64,000 nucleotides of DNA from Ryuthela nishihirai. Lineage: Eukaryota; Arthropoda; Arachnida; Araneae; Heptathelidae. The stretch spans positions 21,736,001 through 21,800,000 of the forward strand of contig JAWZYU010000004.1 of the NCBI GenBank assembly GCA_038380435.1, given 5' to 3'. The notes below the pieces were generated by a model, which was not told the origin of the DNA, searched no databases, and saw only the letters and a program-made list of their open reading frames with translations. A program made the translations under genes and the position numbers. Positions 43,900-53,129 of the stretch are shown here, one piece after another. How positions within the stretch are numbered: the stretch's first letter is position 1; each line of letters begins with the position of its first letter.

Positions 43900-44680
43900 T
43901 CAGTGGAATTTTATAATTGCAAGAAAGTGAAAGACTAAATTTGGCAACAAATTGTCTGGGGCCCATGTAAAATGGAGAAACAAACCCATGAATGTGGGGT
44001 TAGCAGTGCAAACCTTTTCTCTTTGGTTGCAGATGCAATAGAATTTTTGAGGAAGAGTTGCCATCCATCTTTTAAAGATTCTGAATCTACAGTCGAATTT
44101 ATTAGGTATATGGACAGATTTTTCGACTTCCTGAATTCAATAAATCTGTTTGCATGTGGATATAAAAGTTCTTTATCCTTATGTAATGAAATGTATTTGA
44201 AAGAAATTTTTGGGACTAACTAAGGCAGTTGAAGATCGATAGTGTACTATTACTCTGCCACTGCAGGAAAATGCTTGCTTTAGGATATATCACAGCAATG
44301 AACTCTGCGACAGAAATAACATCAGAATTTCTATGAAGAGAGAGCAATGGGTTTAAATATATACTGACATAAATTTTCACAAGACCACATTGAGCTATAT
44401 TTTTCTTGCATTAGGTCAAGGGGAGGGTGGAACAACAGTTCAAATGGACTTTACAAAAGTTACTTTTTAGGAATAGTGTTCATGGGTTACCAGACGGCAA
44501 TGTTATAAATTTAAATTCTTCAGCAGCTCCATCAATTTTTGAAATTGGGTCATTGCACAGAAGCCTTGGATATCATGAAAATCCTACTAATACTTATAAG
44601 TTTGAGGACAAAAATGTAGACTATTATAGTGATCTGCAAAATTCAGTTTTCATAAGTGAAGGATAACATGTGCTACATTT
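43900..44680 (+). pseudogene. P-element/THAP9-type transposase, C-terminal remnant
   Basis: Open pieces at 43972-44223 and 44427-44666 with a frameshifted link. Motifs: LVADAIEFLRKSCHPSFKDS, ESTVEFIRYMDRFFDFLNS, then FACGYKSSLS (like the KGFKxPL segment), then DHIELYFSCIRSRGGWNN at about 44382-44435 and QFKWTLQKLLFRNSV. The sequence DHLELFF...IRxRGGWNNNP..QFKW..RKLL is characteristic of P-element and THAP9 proteins. Stops lie between the parts. No THAP domain is attached. It shows that a P-superfamily transposase once existed in this genome. Confidence 0.85.
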
Positions 44681-45209
44681 CAGGATTCCTAGTAAAAGGC
44701 TTAATAAATAAGTTAACATGCCTTCATTGCCATGCTTTACTGCTTAATAAAATAACTAAATTTCATCACAACTATTCAAAACCAATCCTTTCTTTAGTCT
44801 TTTTTCATGCTCTCTATTAATCGAGGTGGGTTTATTGATCCCTCAGATTTTGTTTTCATTGCTGTTAAATTCACTGAGAAAGTTTTCCAATTAACTGGAA
44901 TCAACCACAATAAGTATGGAATTCTTAAGTAAATTAATTGTGCAAAGTGCTTTGAAATAATATTTTTCATATGACACTAGCAGATTTTCTTCACATCCAG
45001 TAGTAGAAGAATGTGGATCTGAAGTGATGCATGAATGGCAGATTGCAGAAACATATTGCATACTTATGCCAAAAGTTATACATTGAAAGAGATGATAATG
45101 CAGCTTCGAAAAGAACTAAGCTGAACAAACTAATAAGCATTTATAACTTCCCATAATATCATTGAATATGTATATTGTGGAAATTAACATATTAAAGATT
45201 CATGTTATA
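44681..45209. other. AT-rich stretch after the P-type remnant
   Basis: May include very decayed C-terminal transposase sequence (SHPVVEECGSEV near 44990), but nothing convincing. Confidence 0.35.
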
Positions 45210-46127
45210 CAGGGTGATCAAAAAGTCTGTGCACCTTATGAGGAATACCTGTATCATTACAATAAACGTTAATAGTGTGTCGAGTGCATCTCGAGACATT
45301 TAGGGACACTTGATGATGTTAGTGGGAAAGACTTGGTCGCCTCCCTGTCAAGCAGTTGGGCACTGTAGATGTGCATTGTGGCAATGGTGTTATCTGTTGA
45401 GAAGCATATGTACCTTGTGGAATGTGTTTTGGTGTGGTGGAGAATACACACAAGACGTTCAACGATTCCAGGCACAATTTCCGGAAAATCGAGGTGACCC
45501 GTCATAATGCAGTGCGGCAGTTGATTCAGAAATTCCAGGAAACTGGTTCCGTGTGTGACATGCCCAGATCTGGTAGGCCATCAATACTGACGGAGGAGAA
45601 AGTGTTGGATATCGCAGACCGCATGCTCCGAAGCCTGAAAAAGTCCATCAGGATATTGTCACAGCAGGTTGGTGTTTCATATGGCACAACCCATGCTGCT
45701 GTAAAAAAACGCCTAGGCTTACACCCTTACAAAATCACATCTGTGAATTAAAACCTGCCGACAGTGGTAAGCAGTGTGTACTGCAGGTGGTTTGTAGACT
45801 TTCTTGACTGTGAAGGAGAGGACATTTTGGATCACATTCTTCACAGATGAGTCGTACTTCCATTTGTCGGAGTACGTAAACAGCCAAAACTCACGCTTCT
45901 GGCCTTCACACAATCCTCATGAGTTCCACGAGTCGCCACTGCACGATCAGAAGATTGGTGTTTGGGTTGAAATTTCGCGTAGGCTGCCATTGCAGAATAC
46001 ATTCGGAATGTGGACCGTGCTGTGCTGAACGATGTCTTCAAGAACACAGTTCAGCGTGTCACTAAATGTCTGGAGACGTGCGGGACACTTTCAACATTTA
46101 TTGGAATTACGCTTTTTAATCACCCTT
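45210..46127 (+). mobile_element. mariner-type element with internal deletion
   Basis: Inverted ends: CAGGGTGATCAAAAAGTCTG at the left, reverse complement AAGGGTGATTAAAAAGCG at the right, with TA on both sides (45208-45209, 46128-46129). 918 bp, too short for a complete transposase. Confidence 0.88.
45440..46040 (+). pseudogene. mariner-type transposase lacking the end of its catalytic core
   Basis: Helix-turn-helix part 45422-45751: NAVRQLIQKFQETGSVCDMP, RSGRPSILTEEKVLDIADRM, then QQVGVSYGTTHAAVKK. After a break the first catalytic Asp is in FFTDESYFHLS (about 45835). YVNSQNSRFWPSHNPHEF follows, and HDQKIGVWVEISRR. Then the sequence jumps to a short C-terminal tail, so the segment with the second and third catalytic Asp (the HDG/QDGA and SPDL boxes) has been deleted. 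Not functional. Confidence 0.82.
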
Positions 46128-46129
46128 AT

Positions 46130-47110
46130 ATTGCAGAATATTCTGATTTTTCTTTAATCTTTCTATGACACACAAGAAATTTACATTAATATGAATTTTA
46201 AAAAAATGAACCTGCTTATAGATATTGTGCTTCCACTGCCCTTTTTTTCCCCTTACCTGACCATGAAACATTTTGTAAAACTACATGCAAGAAATATTTT
46301 TATAAAGATTGCGGAAACGGAAGAAAAGTAGCTTATGCAATGTAATGACGTTCTTGATCGATCTTAGGGGGGGGGGTATTAACAATTCGGTATGGAATAT
46401 GCATAATAATCTTATAACAGGGCTACATATTCTTCAGTGGATACAGCAATTAGTTCCATGCTATATTTCAAGAAAAGAATTTTTAACTTCAAATTTTTAC
46501 CAGAAAAACTTTTGGTTACTTCTATAATAGTATTTTGTTCAGACGAAAAGTATATTCAAAGTCTATTTTTTTTTGTAACGAAAAAAAAATAGCAAGGAAA
46601 AAAATTTAAATTTACGAATATTAAAGCACTTATTAAAATGCTAATAATTGGAAATTAAAACTAAAAATATCCATTTGAAATAGTATAAGTAAGCCGTATC
46701 TTTCATTATTTATTTTTGCATTTTACAAATACGTATTTTGTTCGAAGTGTTTACATCCCTGAAGCAATTTCTGCTGTTGAGCATTCATGAATCTAAAAAC
46801 GTAACATTCTTTGACAGCGAAAATTTCTTTGTGTTCATTTTTTTATGTAAAATACCCATGAAGCCTATCCTTTATAGTCTGTCTCTTTAATGTACCCAGT
46901 AGGAATAAGAAAGAAAACCATTATGATTCATTAGGTTCAAGGTATTGTAAGAGCATGGTGAAATTAGCCTCCAATGAGGGGCTTCCTACACCAATCACAA
47001 GAGGACAAGATAGCAGAAGAAACTACCTGTCAGCTATCTCGCGAAGCTATTAAAATACTAATCTCATTAAAGTAAAAGAGACATTAGACATTGCAGAAAA
47101 GGTCAATGTT
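46130..47110. other. AT-rich stretch, no gene seen
   Basis: Contains a poly-G run at about 46369-46377 and A-rich sequence. The open segment at 46309-46527 has no recognisable feature. Confidence 0.45.
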
Positions 47111-47465
47111 CTGGAAGAAATCAATGACCAGTCGGAAGCGTGTTCGCTGCAGCTTCGTGTTATGGTGGTACCAAGTAGGGAGGTGATGGAGTAGTCGGTT
47201 CCGATGGCGTGAAGCTCCCGAAAGAAAGCGTCTCTCTCAGCATTGTAGCGGGAGGAGTACGTGAAATACAGTCTCAGGTGTGCTGCATGTGGCAGTTAGG
47301 ACTGTACGTTGTGCCGAGATTGTGAAGCGTAGAGTTACTGTAGATGACACCAACTCGGAGACAATGAAGAAGGGTCTCAGATCTGCGAAGGTTAGGAGCA
47401 GTGAGAGAAGGGTCATGATTCACTATTTTTTTATGATTGAATGCAGTTTTCCCATACGTTAGCAT
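47110..47465 (-). pseudogene. LINE ORF2 C-terminal fragment
   Basis: The minus strand reads LRRSETLLHCLRVGVIYSNS, then SPNC, and in another frame TPETVFHVLL and ERDAFFRELHA-like sequence. The order (R.E..L.RLR.G, C..C, PET..H.L..C) is the conserved end of many LINE ORF2 proteins after RNase H. It differs from the I-like LINE of this window, so it is another family. Confidence 0.6.
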
Positions 47466-47479
47466 TAAAGTTACGCTAT

Positions 47480-47939
47480 TCTGTCACCTGTGCTAGGAGA
47501 ATGCAATCGATAAGCGGCCTCTCTGGCTCCGTAAATCAGAATCCATCGCCAAAATTTAAAATACTAATATCAAATTGTGAAAGATATAAGAAACAAAAAT
47601 AAAGAACAAATGTATAAAAAAAAAATGATACATATATGAAAATAAAAGTAACCCAGGTTAAAGATGTTGAGTAGAAAAGTAGTGGTATAAAATTATATTG
47701 TAAAATTGTTGCGGTTCCCATAGTTTGTCATGAACGGCGAAAAATGGAACTCGGATTGCATTGTGTAGCTCTATATCACACCAAGAATTTCTGGTCGCCG
47801 TATAGAGCCTGCTTGAAGAAGGGGTAACTGTAGTGATTATGGCTGAAAATCTTTCCCTGCACTCTATTATATACCATCAATATACCTTGGCACCAATATG
47901 ATTACTAAATACTAATGGTAAAATCTAAAACTTTAAACA
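47480..47939. other. Stretch with no gene seen
   Basis: AT-rich; no motif or repeat recognised. Confidence 0.4.
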
Positions 47940-48440
47940 TTGAGAGGACAATTTATTATGAACACCCGTTTTCGCTGCATAACAGCATCAACACATCATA
48001 GCATGGACTGTACCAGGTGTTGGGACGTTAGGTTGGGATTGCAATCCACGATTCCAGGACAGCTGTCCATAAAGTGTGGAGAGTTGTCATTGGTGGGTTT
48101 CAGGCTTGAATGCATTCCACTTTGTCCCCACAGATGCTCAAAAGGATTCGAATCCGGGGAGAGGGCCATTCAGGGGTTGGGAATTCATTGCAATGCTCCT
48201 ATAGCCAATCCTTTGCTAAACGTGGGTGATGAGACGGTGTTGTTGAAAGAAGCAATCTTGCTATGGGATGGATGTAGGTGGTTAGCAAGCAGGTCAACAT
48301 AGCCTTGTATGGTGATGGTGGTCTCAAAATGGATAAGGTGCCCAATGTAAACGTGCCCAGTACTTGCCTGCCATACCCCAATGAGTGGCCTTGCCACACA
48401 CTCAACCTCCTCTCTAGCCTATTGTAGTTGGAACCGCATT
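47940..48440 (-). pseudogene. Tc1-like transposase C-terminal fragment, first of two
   Basis: The minus strand reads MARPLIGVWQASTGHVYIGH, then TITIQGYVDLLANHLHP and, in a shifted frame, DSNPFEHLWGQ, matching the SPDLNPIEHLWD box with the third catalytic acid of DD34E transposases. Many stops. Confidence 0.75.
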
Positions 48441-48579
48441 TCGTTGGACCAAATTACCCCATTCCAGTTTTCAATGGTTTATTGGTGTTATGTCACTCAC
48501 AGCAGCCTGATGACATGCTGTTAACATGGAACTTAGTGTGGCATCGTTTGCCATATTCCACTCGTACCATTGTATGTTG

Positions 48580-49200
48580 AATGGTATTTGCACAAGCCTT
48601 CATAACTGCCCCGTCAAGAAATGCCAACTTTATCACCTGCACTGCGACTCTCCATTATAATATGGGAGAGGCTGTGCTCATTTTAAAGAGTAAAGATCCA
48701 ATTACAGCCACATTTTTTCTGGTAGTTGTAGGTTTTGATGCAGACCTTGTAAACACTTGTGGCACGCGAAAATCCCATATGTTCTGTTGTCAAAAGGTAT
48801 GGATTACCTATTTAATTTTCCTCACTATCTGCCCACAATTGAACTCGTTCAGGTTAGGTTTACCTATCATAATAGTCAGGTACGCTAGAATGCTCCTCAA
48901 GGCAGTCCTTCGCCAAACCGGAGTCATGAGACAGGGCATTGTCTTGTTGAAAGAAGCCATCTTTCTGTGGAAAATGGATAGCCATGAATGGATGTAGATG
49001 GTAAGCAAAGTAGGTCAGCATAGCTTTGTGTAGTTTACGTGAACCATGTAAAAATGCCCCAGAATACCTCAAAAACACTTGCTTCAAACATCAAAGGCAC
49101 AGTTACAGTCACATTTTCCTTTGGAGTTGTAGGTTTTGATGGTAGACACTTGTAATGGGCACACACGAAAATCTCATTCTGCAGTTAAAGATGGGGAGCA
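48580..49200 (-). pseudogene. Tc1-like transposase fragment, second of two
   Basis: The minus strand reads FLRYSGAFLHGSRKLHKAML, then DGFFQQDNALSH, the box with the second catalytic Asp. It is in the same orientation as the fragment at 47940-48440 and of the same type (both have a Y/LLANHLHP- or FAYHLHP-like helix). They are probably two separate old insertions or a duplication. Confidence 0.75.
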
Positions 49201-49667
49201 CCTCGCCGACTATCTGTTTTTTTTGTATAAATTTGCTTTCAGTATAAATATCTGATAAATGTTAGAAGTTGATGTAGATGTTCAGTGATGGTTCTTACCG
49301 AAGGGACAGTCAATTAGATTCGATTGTTGTGGTTGATGGAGAGTAGCAAATCAGATTATTTGACACTTTTTCAAGACAAGGGAATTTGCCTGATCCCCCT
49401 TTTCCCTCCTGGGCTCACCACCTAGAGAAATAAACAGCTTGAGGGCAGGACTGGACGTACTCATAAGCTATAGCTTAGGGTCTCACAATATGTGGGGTCT
49501 CAAAGAAATGCATTTCAAGTTTTACTGTATTACAAAACAAATTTTTTAATTAAAATTACTCTATTGTGAAAACACTTCATCATCGTTTACTAATGCTACA
49601 AAAATTTTTCGCGGCATCAGTTTTCTGTTTATTTTTTAATGTTCTCTTCAATTGGAATATATATATA
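49201..49667. other. Stretch with no gene seen
   Basis: No coding signature; a short AT microsatellite precedes the pogo-like end at 49668. Confidence 0.4.
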
Positions 49668-50170
49668 CAGCAAACTCCCTACTATCTGGCATTTATGGGG
49701 AATAGAGGATTGATAAATCTGCTGGTTGCGTGAGAAATATGTTATAGAAACCAAATATAACGGATACAATATTGCATTCAAGTCAGTTGAAATAAAAATG
49801 CAATTACAATAACAATAAAAATGAAGTATAATGCCCTTATTACGAATGTAATATCTAACGAGAATCATTCATACAACGCACTATCCAAGTCTTCAAGCTT
49901 AGTGGTATGAAGTGTATGACGTCGTTCTATGCTTGTATCAGTCTCGGATTTCACAAAGAACCCTTGATGCTTTCCACTTTGCGTTTTAATGTCATAAATC
50001 GTTGACAAACCAACATTGAATTCCTGCATAAGCACATTGCGATTTTCACCTTTTTGTAGTCTTTTGCAAATTTCAATTTCTTGTTTCAAAATCAAAACAC
50101 GTTTTTCCTTTAGTCCTTGCGTGTTTTTTTTTTTGTTAGCATTACAAATTGAAGGTTAAGGAATTCCGAT
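49668..50170 (-). mobile_element. pogo/Tigger-like transposon fragment
   Basis: Left end after TA: CAGCAAACTCCCTACTATCT, similar in kind to Tigger ends (CAG..CCC..TATC). The minus strand carries the start of a transposase. The right side contains GGAATTCCGATAAACAGAA, which may be a decayed partner end. Confidence 0.7.
49865..50095 (-). pseudogene. pogo/CENP-B-type transposase, N-terminal HTH and linker
   Basis: 76 codons: LKQEIEICKRLQKGENRNVL, then EFNVGLSTIYDIKTQ, the psq/CENP-B-type helix-turn-helix (K..I...L..G.....L...F.VG.STI.DI), then TLHTTKLEDLDSALYE, the link to the second CENP-B HTH. The DDE domain is absent; the frame ends where the rest of the gene has been deleted. Confidence 0.85.
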
Positions 50171-51021
50171 AAACAGAACAATGCGATCACAAATTCAACT
50201 ACTTGCTACTTTAATGACTATGATGTAACTATTGTGCATAGCATGAATGTAATAATGCATAAAGACACCCAAGTAGTGACCACGTGCATTGAAATCTGCC
50301 GTACCAAGTTCAAATGTTCAGTTTCGAAATTTATGCCTGTTGCACGAGAATTCCAGATGCTTGAATATAGGATAACTGGGAGTTTATATATATTTTGACT
50401 TTCAAAATTTTGGGGCCTCTTAAATTTGCCATAGTTTAGAGTCTCAGAAGGACAATGTCCGGCCCTGCTTGAGGGGCTCACCAGGCCGACAGAGCTTCGA
50501 CAGTCTTCAGCACTCTCCCACCTTTTTGATTAGCTGGCTGCCTAGTTAGGCAAGATTCCCTTTGCTGAGAAAATAACCCTGAATGGATGAGAAAGTCTGG
50601 CAAATTGGGTAAAAATAACAAATATGAATATTAAAGGATATATTCCCCCCCCCCCCCCGAGACAGTTGTAGAGATACAGATTCACTTAGTTGGGACTACC
50701 AAGACAACATGAAATACACTCCTGTTGAAAGTATCTATCAACCTATTCTGAACTTATTGTTAAGGAGAGCAAGGAATTAAAAAAATGCCTGCCATGTACG
50801 GAAGAAGCCTCCAATTATCCACAGATCACAAAGGTGATGATCCACTGTAGTTCTTTCCAACGAATTCACTAATCATTTTTGGAGTCTTACTGATTCCAGC
50901 AAAAAGGTAGTATGGCTAATTATTGGCTGTCGTTCTCTGGCAAATTTTAAATCTTACCAAGTGACTTAAGGCTGTAAATGAAGTGGATCATCACCAAGTG
51001 GTTTTACAGCCACTTGGTAAA
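50171..51021. other. Stretch with no gene seen
   Basis: Includes a poly-C run at 50645-50658. No supported coding segment. Confidence 0.4.
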
Positions 51022-51380
51022 AATGGGTTGTTTTACCTCTGAGCGGCCCTTTTTGCATACAATGTACTAAATGACCAGGTCACAAGGACCCTGAAGGCTC
51101 CGAGGTTGGGGGAGGGGACCCAAATGGAACAGCTCACTGTTTAATGTCCGATGGACAGCAGCCTTTCCAACCCATCGGTGTCCCCTAGGGAACACCTATA
51201 GGTTGGAAAGCTCAAACTCACACTGATGTGGTTGTCAAATTCTAACACCAATGGGCTGTAGCCTCAAAATTCCCCACCATGGGCAGGGTGGGGAATTTTG
51301 AGGAGATAAATCTCAACACTGACCCACCTAGGAACTACAGATTATGAGCCTGGCAGGTTATCCGCAAAGCCACCCCAGCC
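51022..51380 (-). mobile_element. SINE family 1 copy, first of a tandem pair
   Basis: Tail AAATGGGTTGTTTTACCTCT at 51021, head with GGAACTACAGATTATGAGCC at the right. An internal insertion at about 51185-51290 breaks the body. Followed by GAGACTAGATAGTTCTTTAT at 51394. Confidence 0.82.
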
Positions 51381-51447
51381 TCCATCTAAGGAGGAGACTA
51401 GATAGTTCTTTATTCTCCAATGATGACGCCTTCCAAAATCAGAGTTG

Positions 51448-51840
51448 GCAAAATTCGAGTTAGGTCGTTTTATCTCTGAGCAGCACTTTTTTGCACACCA
51501 TGGGCTAAATGACCATGTCACAAGGACCTAAAAGGCTATGAGGTTGGGGGAGGAGACCTACTGGAATAGCTGTTGGGAGACAGATGGTAGTCTCCCGTCA
51601 AGGCCATCCAGAATGTTCTTTAATGTGCACAGGGTATGGCTTTCCCACACACAGGGCGATGGCTTTACGTCCCATCTGATGGATGGCGGCCTTTCCAAGC
51701 CCGTCGGTGTCCCCTACTGACCATGGGCAGGATGGGGAGTTTTGCGGAGATAAATCTCAACACTGACCCAGCTGGGACTCGAACCTAAGAACTGCAGATT
51801 AGGAGCCTGGCAGGTTATCGGCTGAGCCACCCCAGCCCCC
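51448..51840 (-). mobile_element. SINE family 1 copy, second of a tandem pair
   Basis: Near full length, tail TTAGGTCGTTTTATCTCTGA, head GGGACTCGAACCTAAGAACT at the right. Followed by the same non-SINE flank (GAGACTAGATAGTTCTTTAT at 51848) as the copy before it. Confidence 0.88.
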
Positions 51841-51889
51841 AAATAAGGAGACTAGATAGTTCTTTATTCTCCAATGATGATGGGAGGGG

Positions 51890-52440
51890 AGTAGCTATAG
51901 GAGACCTCCTCCCAGTCAATCAGAGTTGGCAAAATTCGAAGCGACTTAATAACAAAATGCAGACAGGTTGTGAAAATTGGGATCGTTTTCGAATTTTCTG
52001 GTCGTTTCTGTGCATTAAGGTAATAATTGGTAAATTGAGGTCATATGTAAAGATTGGGATTTTTTCTGTAAAATTATGGCGAATTGGCCAAATCCAACTA
52101 ACTTGGAAAAATCTGGGCAGTTGATAAAATTCGAAGCCACTTGGTGAAATCCAGGAGAGTTGTGAAAATCGAGATTGGTTTTTTGAAATTAAGGAGTTGG
52201 CAAAATCTAGAGGTTTCCAAAATTCGAAGTGAATTGGGAAAATTAAGGGAGAGATTTAAAATTAAAGAATTGGTTTGTATAAATAAGGGCGAGGTTGCAA
52301 AATCAAGGCACTTGGTAGTAAAATGTAGGAGACCTAGAGCTGCCCCCTCCCTCCCTTCCACGGGGCAAAATTCTGGGTACATAATTTATGTAAAGGTCTT
52401 ATTTTCTAAATTGGCAAAATTCGTTCTTCCCTCCCCCCCA
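51890..52440 (+). repeat. Cryptic short tandem repeats, GTTGGCAAAATTCGAAG-like
   Basis: Variants of a ~30-bp unit recur: GAGTTGGCAAAATTCGAAGC, TTGATAAAATTCGAAGCCAC, AGTTGGCAAAATCTAGAGG, TCCAAAATTCGAAGTGAATT, AAATTGGCAAAATTCG. The copies are diverged and spacing is irregular. The longest open segment here (52141-52596) is a by-product of the repeats. Confidence 0.7.
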
Positions 52441-52764
52441 ACGATAGTCCTTCACTACATCCCTGGTGGTCTTACAACTTATTTGCAAACAGCTTTGATC
52501 CTGCGAAATTCACAAGAGTATTCTGAGAATGAAAAACAAATTAAGCGTGTACTGTTACAAAAAATTAGTGTGATAGACGGTCATCCCGGACACTGAAGTT
52601 GATAAACGAATAATTTTACACTGGCATCGTCAACTCATTAGAGACAGCTAAAACTTTCGGTATAGTTACACTGGAAATTTCAGGAATTGTGCATCTGGAA
52701 GGACAGTGAATTGGTAAGTTCATGAGTGGTCAACACGTAAGGTCAATTTGAACAAGTGTCTCAC
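52441..52764. other. Stretch with no gene seen
   Basis: No motif recognised. Confidence 0.35.
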
Positions 52765-53060
52765 CCCTAGTTCCTCTAATGAATAATTAGAATTAGTTAG
52801 TTTTAGATTAGAGTTTATATTTCCAGTATTACTGTTTGAGTTAACTACCAGCAAGGGTTAAGTTTGCTTGTCTTTGTTTGAGTTAAGTACTATTTTGAAC
52901 TGTATAAATGTCCAAATGTGGTCTTCCTTTAGATTGCTGCTTGTCAGTTGTTAGATGAACCAAGGTATAAGTCAACAACCATCCACACACGGTACCTGGT
53001 ATTTTAGTTTCAATAAATCTTAACTAATTGTATTTTCCAAATACCAGACTGGTGCAGTTC
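52765..53060 (+). repeat. LTR-like segment with TATA box and polyA signal
   Basis: A stretch starting near TGTCTCACCCCTAGTTCC holds TATAAATG at about 52905 and AATAAA at about 53013, spaced like a retroviral-type promoter and R region. It is followed by CCAGACTGGTGCAG. There is no matching partner LTR, so the identification is weak. Confidence 0.35.
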
Positions 53061-53095
53061 TATATAGTGCATATAGTTATTTGACTAACACGGCA

Positions 53096-53128
53096 ACGAA
53101 CAGTCCAAAGCTGCTTCGGACTGTTCGT
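53096..53128. repeat. Perfect 11-bp hairpin
   Basis: ACGAACAGTCC at 53096-53106 and GGACTGTTCGT at 53118-53128, with an 11-base loop. It lies just after the LTR-like segment. Confidence 0.9.
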
Positions 53129-53129
53129 C

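Noticed and set aside
52141..52596. 151-codon open segment on the plus strand
   Set aside because: It is made of cryptic short repeats (GGCAAAATTCG-like) with no protein family signal.
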